Made by a program: the position numbers and the translations under genes. A model generated the notes under the pieces. The model did no database searches and was not told the origin of the DNA. It saw only the letters and a list, made by a program, of their open reading frames with translations. Below, in pieces: positions 8,206-16,808 of a stretch of DNA of 64,000 nucleotides. The DNA lies in the NCBI GenBank assembly GCA_963763485.1, contig CAVXOW010000003.1:567591-631590 (forward strand). The letters run 5' to 3'. Source of the stretch: CAWCKS01 sp963763485. Its GTDB lineage: Bacteria; Pseudomonadota; Alphaproteobacteria; Rhizobiales; Xanthobacteraceae. Each line of letters begins with the position of its first letter. The first letter of the stretch is position 1.

Positions 8206-9895
8206 CTAGGCGACGTTTCGAGCTCCCATCGACGCGAGTGCATGCTCATGCTCGTCGAGGAAGCCGAGCAACGCCTGGCGGTATTCGTCATAGCGCGGAT
8301 GGTCCAGCAACAAGCGTCGCGTCCGCGGTCGCGGAATATCCACGTTCATGATCTTGCCGATGTGTGCATTCGGGCCGTTGGTCATCATCACGACGCGATC
8401 GGCCAGCAAGATCGCCTCGTCGACGTCGTGGGTGACGCAAATCGCGGTGACTTGAGTGCGAGACCAGATCTCCATCAGAACTTCCTGCAGCTGCCATCGC
8501 GTGAGCGAATCCAGCATGCCAAAGGGTTCGTCGAGCAGGAGCAATTTTGGTTCAAGCGCAAACGCGCGCGCGATTCCGAACTCGCTGCTTCATGCCATTC
8601 GAGAGTTCTGACGCCGGCTTGTTCATTGCGTCGGCAAGGCCGACCCGATCCAGGTAATAACTTGCAATGTCGTCACGCTCTTGATCGGTCACATGAGGAA
8701 AAACGCGCTCGACGCCGAGTGTGACGTTCTGCTTGGCCGTCAGCCATGGCAACAGCGACGGGGCCTGAAACACGACGGCTCGATCCGGACCGGCCGCAGA
8801 AATCTCGGTGCCGTCGAGAACAATTCCGCCTTTGCTGATGTTGTTGAGACCGGCGATCATCGACAATACCGTCGACTTGCCGCAGCCGGAGTGGCCGATC
8901 AGGGAGATGAATTCTCCGCGCCGCATTAGCAAATTGAATCCTTCAACGATTGTGAGCGGCCCTTTCGGCGTCGGATAATCCTTGGAAACATTGAAGAACT
9001 CGACATAACGCGTGTCTGGCGGGGCGAGGTTCGGTGTCGGCGCCGAGACCGGCGTCGCGTCGTCAAGTCGAAGAGGCACGACCTTTGGCAGGCTTCGCCG
9101 CTGACGGGGACCTGCCGATGCGGCGGTCACTCCAACCTCGAACAGGTATTGCGTGATCTCGCCGCGCAAACGTTTTGCCGCGGGATCAAGATCGACGCCC
9201 CGCTTGCGCGGGCGCGGAACATCGATCCGGAATTCGGGGCCGAGTGTTGCATTGGGACCCGGCTCAAGTGCAATGACCCGATCCGCGAGCAATACGGCTT
9301 CGTCGACATCATTGGTGATCAGGACGACCGTTTTCTTCTCGCGCGACCAGATCGATTCGATTTCGCCTTGCAGCTTGGCGCGCGTGAGCGCATCGAGCGC
9401 CGACAGCGGTTCGTCAAGCAGCAAGACATCGGGACGCATGGCCAGCGCACGCGCCACTGCAACGCGTTGACGCATTCCGCCCGACAACTCGGTAGGCTTG
9501 CGATTTCGGGCATGGTTCAACCCGACCATGTCGACGTAGTACATGGTGCGAGCCGCTCGTTCCTTGGCGCCCGATGTGGGTGCGACGGCGTCGACGGCAA
9601 GCCGTACGTTCTTCTCGACCGAAAGCCACGGCATCAGCGAATAGCTCTGAAACACGACGCTTCGCTCGGGCCCAGGTTCCCTGACCGGCGCGCCACGGAA
9701 CAAGACCTCGCCGCTGTCCGGCGCGACAAGACCCGCCATCAGGTTGATTAGCGTTGTCTTGCCTGACCCGGAAAACCCGACAATTGCCAGAAATTCTCCC
9801 TCTTCGACCTGGAGCGAGACGTCGCGCAGGACGTCTGTGCGCGCTGCGGCGCTGCCATAACCTTTGCTGACCGATCGCAGTTCAAGCAGAGCCAT
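8206..9895 (-). pseudogene. Nitrate ABC transporter, fused double ATPase NrtCD, frameshifted
   Basis: One chain with two ABC ATPase domains. The first (residues about 1-235) has Walker A GFSGSGKTT, signature LSGGMRQRV and Walker B LLLDEPLSA. The second (from about 300) has GHSGCGKST, LSNGMKQRV and LLLDEPFGM. Both resemble NrtD/SsuB/TauB proteins, and a tandem fusion of about 560 residues is normal in this group. An extra T at 8579-8580, just after MKQRV, shifts the frame: the first segment ends in VRNRARVCA and the rest continues from GIARAFALEPK. The start at 9895 (MALLELRS) lies 8 bp past the nrtB stop; 9919 is an alternative. Nitrate import is inferred from nrtA and nrtB. Confidence 0.85.
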
Positions 9896-9902
9896 GTTCA
9901 GA

Positions 9903-10892
9903 TCATCGGTTAGGGTCATAGGTGATGGCGGTTTGGACAGCGAGCATCAGCCGGTCCAACACAAAGCCGATGATCCCGATGGTCAGGATCGCAACGATGA
10001 TTTTCGCCAGAGACTCCGACGAGCCATTCTGGAATTCGTCCCAAACAAACTTTCCGAGACCCGGATTCTGCGCCAGCATCTCGGCCGCAATCAGCACCAT
10101 CCAGCCGACACCGAGTGACAGCCGAAGCCCGGTGAAGATGAAGGGCAGCGCCGACGGGATGACGAGCCGCGTGATCTTGGTGCGCCAGGTCAGGCGCAGG
10201 ACGCGGCCGACGTTCAGCAAATCCTTGTCGATCGATGCGACGCCAATTGCGCTGTTGATCAGCGTTGGCCAGAGCGAGCAAAGCGTCACGGTGACCGCGG
10301 AGATCAGGAAGGATTTTGGCAACAGCGGGTCATCAGAGACATAAAGCGCGCTCACGACCATTGTTACGATCGGCAGCCAGGCCAAAGGCGACACTGGCTT
10401 GAACACCTGGATCAGGGGATTAAGTGCGGCGTTGAACGAGACGAACAGGCCGCAGAGGATTCCGAGAGGCACCGCGACAAGTGTCGCAAACAGGAAGCCC
10501 GTGAACACGGTTTCCAGGCTGGTGGCGATCTGATCGAGGAAGGTCGGTTTGCCGGTGTAAGGCCTGATCTTGACCTGCGCGTTCGGGTCCGCGGTGCGAA
10601 TTTCCGTGTTGCGCTTTTCCTGGCGCTCGAAGAAAGCGCGTTGCTTGGCGCGCTCCGCCAAATGATCCGCCCACAAATTTGACGCCTGCTGCCACACCTG
10701 CTGGGGCCCCGGCAAACCGCCAAGACTGGTGTGAACCTTCGGCGCCAGCCAGGCCCATGCTGAAAGGAACAGGCCAATTGCGACCAATGGAATGCCAAGC
10801 TGCTTCCACAGCGTCTTGGCATTTTGCTTCCGATCGTCTCCGATCAGAACCAGGGTCAGCGTAACGAGCCAGCCGAAGCCGACGATATTCAA
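9903..10892 (-). CDS. nrtB: Nitrate ABC transporter permease NrtB
   Basis: Inner-membrane permease of the NrtB/SsuC class with five to six spans. The cytoplasmic EAA-type loop that contacts the ATPase is visible near residues 225-245 (DLLNVGRVLRLTWRTKITRLVIPSALP). A long periplasmic loop near residues 50-110 is typical of the rhizobial type. The only start in frame is a TTG at 10892, yet the same frame stays open and protein-like back to a TAG at 10974-10976, without ATG, GTG or TTG. The real N-terminus is probably longer and lost to an indel, or the TTG is used. It is second in the operon after nrtA. Confidence 0.85.
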   Translation of the reverse strand: MNIVGFGWLVTLTLVLIGDDRKQNAKTLWKQLGIPLVAIGLFLSAWAWLAPKVHTSLGGLPGPQQVWQQASNLWADHLAERAKQRAFFERQEKRNTEIRTADPNAQVKIRPYTGKPTFLDQIATSLETVFTGFLFATLVAVPLGILCGLFVSFNAALNPLIQVFKPVSPLAWLPIVTMVVSALYVSDDPLLPKSFLISAVTVTLCSLWPTLINSAIGVASIDKDLLNVGRVLRLTWRTKITRLVIPSALPFIFTGLRLSLGVGWMVLIAAEMLAQNPGLGKFVWDEFQNGSSESLAKIIVAILTIGIIGFVLDRLMLAVQTAITYDPNR

Positions 10893-10997
10893 GAACTTTG
10901 CGAGATGGTGACCGAAGCCGGCGACAAGCTGTCGCCAGTCAAGGCGATGCGTCGCGGCCTTCGAGGTGGTGCTCTACCAGATCAGACGCGACAGACA

Positions 10998-12440
10998 TCA
11001 GTTCGACACCACATTTGTTCCGGAGACGTGATCGTTGCCCTTCAAACCGATCTTGAGAGATTCGATGTAGGCGTTGGGCTTGCGCGCGTCGTAAGTAATG
11101 CCGTCGATGAATTCGCTGGTCGGCGCGCGGAAGCCGTCGCTGTCAAACGGGAAGTCTTGCTTGTTCGCCTTGCCGGCATCGACCAGCGCTTTGGCTGCGA
11201 CCACGTAGAGGTCGGGGCGATAAACGCTCTTGGCGGTCTCGGTGTACCAGCTATCGCTCTTGGCTTCGGCGAGCTGGCCCCATCGTCGCATCTGCGTGAG
11301 ATACCAGATCGCATCGGAGTAGTACGGATAGGTCGCAAAGTAGCGGAAGAAGACGTTGAAATCCGGAACCGGGCGTTTGTCGCCCTTCTCGTATTCGAAA
11401 GTGCCGGTCATCGAATTGGCAATCACCTTGGCGTCGGCGCCGACATACTCCGGTCGTGCCAGGATCTGCACCGCCTTCTCGCGATTGGCGTTGCCGTTTT
11501 CGTCGAGCCACATCCCGGCGCGGATCATCGCTTTGGTGATCGCGATCACGGTGTTCGGATATTTGCTCGCGAAATCGGCGGTCATCCCGAACACCTTTTC
11601 CGGATTGTTCTTCCAGATCTCGTAGTCGGTGATGACAGGAACCCCGATGCCTTTGAACACGGCTTGCTGATTCCACGGCTCGCCGACGCAGTATCCAAGG
11701 ATCGTGCCGGCCTCCATCGTCGACGGCATTTGCGGCGGGGGCGTTACCGACAGCAGCGCGTCGCCGAGAATTTGGCCCGAGGTGTCGGTCGGCGAATAGA
11801 AGCCGGGATTGATTCCGCCCGAGGCGAGCCAATAGCGGAGCTCGTAATTGTGCGTCGAGAGCGGAAAGACCATGCCGAGATTGAACGGCTTGCCCTCCGC
11901 CTTGTACTTGTCGACGACCTTTTTCAGGACATCGGCTTTGATCGGGTGAATTGGCTTGCCGTCCGACCCCTTTGCAATAAAGGGAAGCATCTCCGCCCAC
12001 ACTGCGTTGGACACCGTGATGCCGTTGCCATTGAGGTCCATCGACAACGGCGTGATCACATGCGCCTTGGTGCCGATGCCGATCGTTGCGCCGATCGGCT
12101 GGCCGGCGAGCATGTGCGCGCCATCGAGTTCGCCGGTGATGACGCGATCGAGCAGCACCTTCCAGTTTGCTTGCGGCTCGGCCGTGACGAACAGCCCTTC
12201 ATCTTCAAAGAAGCCAAGCTCCTTTGCGACGGCGATAGGCGCCATGTCGGTGAGCTTGATGAAGCCGAATTTGAGATCCGATTTTTCCGGTTGAAGCGCC
12301 GATCCCTCGGCGAGCGCGCGCGACGGAAAGTTTGCCTTGATTGCGGCGAGCAGCGCCGCGGTCCCGGCGCTGGCTTTCAGGATCTGCCGTCGGCTCAATC
12401 CGCTCGATCGCTTTCCGTGCTTCGCCTTCGAAGTCGTCAT
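10998..12440 (-). CDS. nrtA: Nitrate-binding protein NrtA, Tat-exported
   Basis: A 480-residue periplasmic substrate-binding protein of the NrtA/CmpA family. The N-terminus has a twin-arginine signal (LSRRQILKAS) with a hydrophobic stretch and cleavage near ALAEG, so it should be exported folded. Ligand-pocket segments shared with NasS are visible: GHMLAGQPIGA-like near residue 105, TPLSMDLNGNGITV near 135, FPLSTHNYELRYWLA near 205 and GYCVGEPWNQQAV near 260. It is the first gene of the nrt operon, 168 bp from the sigma-54-type promoter. The ATG at 12440 is used because the longer frame reads through leader hairpins. Confidence 0.92.
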   Translation of the reverse strand: MTTSKAKHGKRSSGLSRRQILKASAGTAALLAAIKANFPSRALAEGSALQPEKSDLKFGFIKLTDMAPIAVAKELGFFEDEGLFVTAEPQANWKVLLDRVITGELDGAHMLAGQPIGATIGIGTKAHVITPLSMDLNGNGITVSNAVWAEMLPFIAKGSDGKPIHPIKADVLKKVVDKYKAEGKPFNLGMVFPLSTHNYELRYWLASGGINPGFYSPTDTSGQILGDALLSVTPPPQMPSTMEAGTILGYCVGEPWNQQAVFKGIGVPVITDYEIWKNNPEKVFGMTADFASKYPNTVIAITKAMIRAGMWLDENGNANREKAVQILARPEYVGADAKVIANSMTGTFEYEKGDKRPVPDFNVFFRYFATYPYYSDAIWYLTQMRRWGQLAEAKSDSWYTETAKSVYRPDLYVVAAKALVDAGKANKQDFPFDSDGFRAPTSEFIDGITYDARKPNAYIESLKIGLKGNDHVSGTNVVSN

Positions 12441-12597
12441 CTCAATCCCTCGGCGCCGGCTGTGGCGCGTTCGATGTCTCGTGTCCGAAAATGAAAAGCC
12501 GCCTCCGTGAGGCACGCGCGCGTACGCGGTTCCCTCCCGTTAGCGGCTTTGCTGTCGATCCTTCGTTGGACCTGGGGGAACGTCACCGCTCCCACAG
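12441..12597 (-). promoter_or_regulatory. Leader RNA of the nrtA operon, NasT-type antitermination target
   Basis: Two hairpins with six-base loops lie at the predicted 5' end, 3 nt apart. P1 (12576-12593) has stem GGGAGC/GTTCCC and loop GGTGAC. P2 (12557-12572) has stem GGTCC/GGATC and loop AACGAA, with A at position 1 and G at position 4 as in known ANTAR-protein targets. A terminator follows at 12487-12550. Two adjacent hexaloop hairpins before a terminator is the established NasR/NasT target plan, and nasT is 4 kb away. Confidence 0.6.
12487..12550 (-). terminator. Leader terminator before nrtA
   Basis: AAAGCCGC at 12550-12543 pairs with GCGGCTTT at 12502-12495. An inner GCCTC-ACG-GAGGC hairpin lies at 12513-12501, and TTTTCATTTTC follows. 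The short inner hairpin alone could also act as the terminator. Positioned before the nrtA start codon, it would stop transcription unless NasT favours the upstream hairpins. Confidence 0.55.
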
Positions 12598-12607
12598 CTC
12601 CTCCTTA

Positions 12608-12623
12608 TTCAAGCGGCGTGCCA
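12608..12623 (-). promoter_or_regulatory. Sigma-54-type promoter of nrtA
   Basis: The same 16 bases as at 7516-7531 (TGGCACGCCGCTTGAA), with identity extending to 20 bases including GA upstream and TA downstream. Surrounding sequence is not conserved, which argues for selection on this element. No clean NtrC dyad was found between it and the mocR gene. Confidence 0.65.
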
Positions 12624-12758
12624 TCTTCGAAAAACTCAAAAAGCACTTGATTTACAATGATTTGATGAAATGAGCGATTCGCGCGAAGGAGCGGCGTTCG
12701 CCTTTATCGCTTGCAGCTTGCCGCGGATATATGCAGCGCACAAAAATCAGGCGGCGGG

Positions 12759-14237
12759 TTAACGCGACCCCGCGCGCGCCTCTTTCGCGATGAGCGTGGC
12801 GAGCTTTGCCGCCGCCGGCACGATCAGCTGACGCGGAAATCCGCTGAAGCCGAGCATCAAGCCGGCGCGCGGTTTTGCGCCTCGGTAGAAGCGGCTGATG
12901 GCGCGAACCATGATGCCCTCGCGCTGCGCGGCAGCCTCGATCGCGAGATCGGATAATCCGCCACGCAAGTAAGCGACGAGATGCATGCCCTGGTCGGGCA
13001 CGGCGACCTCGAGCCAATCGGATGCGCGCTTCTCCAGCGTCGTCGCCAGCGCGTCGCGCTGCTCGCGATAGAGATGCCGCATGCGCCGGATGTGCGCGGC
13101 GAAGTGACCCTGCTGCATGAACTCGGCGGTGACCGTCTGCTGCAAAGTCGGCGGCTGCCGGTCGATCAGATAGCGCGCGCCAACGAACGCCTGCAGCAAC
13201 GCAGGCGGCACGACCACGTAGCCGATACGCAATCCGGGAAACAGCGCCTTGTTGAGCGTGCCGACATAGATCACGCGTTCGGTATCATCGAGGCCCTGCA
13301 GCGAAGCCAGCGGTGGGCCGGAGTAACGAAACTCGCTGGTGTAGTCGTCCTCGATGACGAAGGCATCCCTCTTGCGCGCCCATGCCAGCAGTTCGAGCCG
13401 CCGCGCCATCGACAGCGCAACGCCGGTCGGAAACTGGTGCGAAGGCGTGACGAACGCAGCGCGCGCCCGCGGCGCGGCGCGACGGCCGGCGCTGACGAGC
13501 AGTCCCTGGGCATCGACCGGAATCGGATGCGGCTTCACCTTGGCGAGCTCGAGCTGCGCATAGGTCAAGGGGTAACCCGGATCTTCGACCCAGACGTCGT
13601 CGCCGGGCTCGAGCAGCACGCGGATCGCGATGTCGATGGCCTGCTGTGTCCCCGCAGTGACGATGATTTGTCCGGGTTCGCAGCGCACCGCGCGCGCCGC
13701 GCGCAGGTAGTCGCAAATGCTTTGCCTGAGCTCGATCAGGCCGGCGGGATCGCTATAGCCGAGTGCATTGGCGCCTAAAATGCGCACCGCGCGATGGGTC
13801 AGCGTCCGCCAGGTCTCGGCGGTGCGCGCATCGATCAGAGTCCGGCCGGTGTTGAACGGCCGCGGCTCGCTTTGCGCCGACGAGCGCTCGAAGTCGGTGA
13901 AAGCGCGCGCGGCGATCGGGACGCTGCGCTTTGCGGCACGCGGTGTCGCCGGGCGCGAAGCAAGACCGTCGAGTTCGCCCGAGATGAACGTCCCGGAGCC
14001 GCGCCGACTCTCGATATAGCCTTCCGCCAGAAGATGTTCGTAAGCGGCAACTACAGAGGTGCGCGCGACGCCAAGTTGCGAGGCCATCTCGCGTGACGAC
14101 GGCACCCGGGTGCCCGGACCAAGCGCGCCCGACAGCACAGCCGCGCGCACCTGCTTGTAGATCTGGCGTGTCAGCGGTGTGTCGCTGCCGCGATCGAGTT
14201 GCCAGGCATAGAGGTCGGCCCAACCGGGTGATGGCAT
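12759..14237 (-). CDS. MocR/PdxR-type GntR regulator with aminotransferase domain
   Basis: A 492-residue chimeric regulator. Residues about 15-80 form a GntR winged helix (PLTRQIYKQVRAAV, TRVPSSREMASQLGVARTSV). Residues about 120-490 form a fold-type I aminotransferase domain with the expected PLP lysine in VGTLNKALFPGLRIGY and a pocket aspartate in VWVEDPGYPLT. Such proteins sense PLP or amino compounds rather than catalyse transamination. It is divergent from the gene at 14349, and the region between them carries direct repeats, so that gene is the likely target. The ATG at 14237 is supported by direct alignment of the GntR helix. Confidence 0.88.
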   Translation of the reverse strand: MPSPGWADLYAWQLDRGSDTPLTRQIYKQVRAAVLSGALGPGTRVPSSREMASQLGVARTSVVAAYEHLLAEGYIESRRGSGTFISGELDGLASRPATPRAAKRSVPIAARAFTDFERSSAQSEPRPFNTGRTLIDARTAETWRTLTHRAVRILGANALGYSDPAGLIELRQSICDYLRAARAVRCEPGQIIVTAGTQQAIDIAIRVLLEPGDDVWVEDPGYPLTYAQLELAKVKPHPIPVDAQGLLVSAGRRAAPRARAAFVTPSHQFPTGVALSMARRLELLAWARKRDAFVIEDDYTSEFRYSGPPLASLQGLDDTERVIYVGTLNKALFPGLRIGYVVVPPALLQAFVGARYLIDRQPPTLQQTVTAEFMQQGHFAAHIRRMRHLYREQRDALATTLEKRASDWLEVAVPDQGMHLVAYLRGGLSDLAIEAAAQREGIMVRAISRFYRGAKPRAGLMLGFSGFPRQLIVPAAAKLATLIAKEARAGSR

Positions 14238-14251
14238 TGCAAGACGTTTCT

Positions 14252-14297
14252 AAAGTGGACTTATCTAGTCGTGCAAAGTGGACCAAATGTACGGTCC
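14252..14297. promoter_or_regulatory. Candidate MocR operator: direct repeats plus dyad
   Basis: AAAGTGGAC occurs at 14252-14260 and 14275-14283, 23 bp apart, about two helical turns. The second copy merges with the dyad GGACC-N8-GGTCC at 14280-14297. Direct repeats in the divergent promoter are what PdxR/MocR proteins usually bind. Confidence 0.55.
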
Positions 14298-14348
14298 AGT
14301 CAAAGGCTATGTCGGCTGAAGCGCGATCACGCCAGCGAGGACATCACT

Positions 14349-15605
14349 GTGACGACGACGCAAAACGAGTTGCTTGATGCGGTCTGGAGCTATCCGTTGT
14401 TTGAAGCGATCTACGGCCGGCGCTCGCGGCGGTTCGGCCTCGGCTTCGAAATGCCGGAAGGTCCGTTCCGCTATAGATCCACTCACGCGCCAGTCCCTCT
14501 CACCGAATTCGAGGAGGCGCTGCTGGTCGGCGCCGGCGCTGGCTTTTCAGGCCTCGCGTTCTGGGATCTGCCGACGCCGCCGCCCTACCCGCGTCGCAGC
14601 GGGCGCACGTTTGCGACCACGCGCGGCGGCGGCCACACCAAGCTGTTCTTCACCAACGACGAGGGATTTTACGTTCTCGACGACGAGGTCAGCGCGACGA
14701 AGCTGCGCGAGATCGAGACGTCAGGCGAGCGCGAGAAGATCCTGACCTCTTATCGCGCTCAGCGCCGCGAGCTCGGCCGCGGCCGCCTCGACATTCCGCG
14801 CCGGGCGCCGACCTTGAGCGCGCATGATCATTGGGACTCGAACCGGCCCGGCTCGACGCTGTTTTTACCGGTGTGCGATGTCAGTGCCTCGTTGATCTCG
14901 CTGATCGCCCAGTTCGTCGATCCCGCGCTGCGCCGCTATGCGCCTGATGGTCGCGGCTTCAACATCGTCGATGACCGTCACGGCAATCGTCCGGCCGGCA
15001 CCGAACGCTGGCTGAACAGCGGCTTCCTCGATGCCGAGCGGCTGCTGCCGCTGTCGCTCGTCGAGCGGCAGGCCTGCTACTACATCTTCAGCGAACCCGC
15101 CGCGATCTGCCAGAACATGTTTCTTGCAACGGAAGCGCTGGGTCTCGGCGGCTGGAAGCATTGCGGCTTCCTGTCGCTGGAAATTCTCGAGCGTATGGGC
15201 TTTCGTATCGCGGTTTCGAGCAGCACGTTGCCGCGCAATCCGACCGGACTCGATGGTGTGTTCGCGGCAAGCTGCCCGCCCTACCACGCCAGCATGGACG
15301 CGGCAGTCGACGCCGTGTTGATGCCGCGGCGCGACCTCTCGCCAAAACCTGTGCCGCACAAGATGTCGGAGGCCGAGCACCGCGCCGGCGCCATCAAGTT
15401 CAGCGACGAAGGCCTCGCCTGCACCAAGGCGATCTGCAACTACATCTTCGACACGTATGGGCGCTTCCCCGGTAGCATTGATGCCATGCACCTGATATGG
15501 GCGTTCCAGGCCCACCACATCGATACCGACTATTACGACCGGTTCTTCGGCCCCGGCTCATATGGCCCGACCCATGCCGCTCACATGGCCGCGTGGCACC
15601 GCTGA
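14349..15605 (+). CDS. Putative nitroreductase-fold protein
   Basis: A 418-residue soluble protein without a close named family in my recognition. The start (FEAIYGRRSRRFGLG near residue 16) resembles the RRS(V/I)R region of nitroreductases. ALLVGAGAGFSG near 55 and AICQNMFLATEALGLGGW near 245 resemble the helix that packs on FMN. The protein is much longer than the usual 200-residue nitroreductase, with an aromatic-rich C-terminus. I start at a GTG (14349) with GAGGA 8-12 nt upstream; the longer frame would run through the operator. Control by the divergent MocR protein is inferred. Confidence 0.55.
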   Translation: MTTTQNELLDAVWSYPLFEAIYGRRSRRFGLGFEMPEGPFRYRSTHAPVPLTEFEEALLVGAGAGFSGLAFWDLPTPPPYPRRSGRTFATTRGGGHTKLFFTNDEGFYVLDDEVSATKLREIETSGEREKILTSYRAQRRELGRGRLDIPRRAPTLSAHDHWDSNRPGSTLFLPVCDVSASLISLIAQFVDPALRRYAPDGRGFNIVDDRHGNRPAGTERWLNSGFLDAERLLPLSLVERQACYYIFSEPAAICQNMFLATEALGLGGWKHCGFLSLEILERMGFRIAVSSSTLPRNPTGLDGVFAASCPPYHASMDAAVDAVLMPRRDLSPKPVPHKMSEAEHRAGAIKFSDEGLACTKAICNYIFDTYGRFPGSIDAMHLIWAFQAHHIDTDYYDRFFGPGSYGPTHAAHMAAWHR

Positions 15606-15610
15606 CGCGA

Positions 15611-15640
15611 CAATCCGGCGACGCTAGCGTCGTCGGATTG
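15611..15640. terminator. Bidirectional terminator
   Basis: Arms CAATCCGGCGACG and CGTCGTCGGATTG pair over 13 bp with one G-T pair and a CTAG loop. It lies between two convergent genes and overlaps the nasS stop codon at 15624. There is no long T run on either side. Confidence 0.55.
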
Positions 15641-16808
15641 GAAAAGCGTTCACGTACGCGTCGATCTCAGCGGGATCGAACGCCGGCCCGTCGAATGCAC
15701 CGATGTGATCTGAGGGCAGCGACGTAACGGCGCTCGAACTCTTCACGGCCCGCTCGAACAGATCAGGACGGTACACGCCCATCGCCAGCGCCGCCTTGTC
15801 CTTCGACAGCGTGGTTTGGCCCCAACGCACCATCTGGGCATAGAGCCACGCCGCCTGCACGGGATCAGGGCGGGTCGCGCCGTTCCGGCCGACCAGCATG
15901 TAATCTGGATGCGCGCGCACCGTCCCGTCCTGGGCGACCTTCAGCCGCCCCTCCAACGTTCGCATGATGACATCCGCTTCGACACCAATGCGGTCCGGCT
16001 TTGCGAGCAGGGCAGCGACCTCGCGATGATTGCCCGGCACTTCGATGAAATCGGCTGCCTTTTGCAGCGCCCTGATCAGCCCCATCAAAGCGTCCGCATT
16101 CCTGGCGGCCCAAGCCTCGCGCACGGCAAAAACCTTCTCGGCACCGCGAGCAAGAATGTCGGCCGAGAAATGTAGAATTCGGCCAACGCCGAGATCGACC
16201 GCGACCGAATTCCACGGTGCGCCGACGCAGAACCCGTCAACGTGGCCGTTGGCGAGGCTCTCTACCATGAACGGCGGCGGCAGCACGACGAGATGGACAT
16301 CCTCATCGGGATCCACGCCGCCGGCAGCCATCCAGAAGCGAAGTTGATAGTTGTGCGTCGAGAACGGGAACGTCATCCCGAGCGTCAATGGCTCCTGCCC
16401 CGCCCTGCGCCGCGCGGCGACGACACGGGCCAGTGCCTTCGCACTAACCAGCGGATTTTCGAGATCAGCCTCCGCGACCGAAGCCATCTGCGCGTAAAGC
16501 GCAGGCGACACAGTGATGGCGTTGCCGTTGAGCCCCAGGTTGAACGGTGCCACGATCGGGACTTTAACGTGGCCGATGCCGAGCGAGGACGCGATCGCAA
16601 CGGGCGCCAAAAGGTGCGCCGCATCGAACAGGCCGAGATTGAGCTTGTCGCGCACGTTCGACCACGACACTTCACGGATCAGCGCGACCTCGACCCCCTC
16701 CGCCGCGACAAAGCCCTTGTCGACCGCGATCAAGAGCGCCGCGGCGTCGGCAAGTGGAATGAAGCCGATCCGCAGTGCGCCGGACCGGCTCTGACCGACG
16801 TCGCTCAT
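15624..16808 (-). CDS. nasS: Cytoplasmic nitrate/nitrite sensor NasS
   Basis: A 394-residue paralogue of NrtA without a signal peptide, so it stays in the cytoplasm. It keeps the ligand-pocket segments of NrtA: LAPVAIASSLGIG near residue 68, APFNLGLNGNAITV near 88, FPFSTHNYQLRFWMA near 147 and FCVGAPWNSVAV near 195. In the known NasS-NasT pair, NasS holds NasT inactive until nitrate or nitrite binds. Its start overlaps nasT's end by 4 bp (ATGA), consistent with equal production and complex formation. Targets would be the two leaders described upstream of nrtA and focA. Confidence 0.9.
   Translation of the reverse strand: MSDVGQSRSGALRIGFIPLADAAALLIAVDKGFVAAEGVEVALIREVSWSNVRDKLNLGLFDAAHLLAPVAIASSLGIGHVKVPIVAPFNLGLNGNAITVSPALYAQMASVAEADLENPLVSAKALARVVAARRRAGQEPLTLGMTFPFSTHNYQLRFWMAAGGVDPDEDVHLVVLPPPFMVESLANGHVDGFCVGAPWNSVAVDLGVGRILHFSADILARGAEKVFAVREAWAARNADALMGLIRALQKAADFIEVPGNHREVAALLAKPDRIGVEADVIMRTLEGRLKVAQDGTVRAHPDYMLVGRNGATRPDPVQAAWLYAQMVRWGQTTLSKDKAALAMGVYRPDLFERAVKSSSAVTSLPSDHIGAFDGPAFDPAEIDAYVNAFPIRRR

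Noticed and set aside
8206..8544. A separate short ATPase gene downstream of nrtCD
   Set aside because: It begins in the middle of the second ABC domain at Walker B and lacks a P-loop; it is the frameshifted end of nrtCD.
9863..10344. Possible extra gene between nrtB and nrtCD
   Set aside because: The frames are antisense to permease coding sequence; nrtB and nrtCD are practically contiguous.
10824..12494. A 556-codon plus-strand frame opposite nrtA and nrtB
   Set aside because: It is the antisense shadow of two well-supported genes in high-GC DNA and has an arginine/histidine/aspartate-rich composition with no motif.
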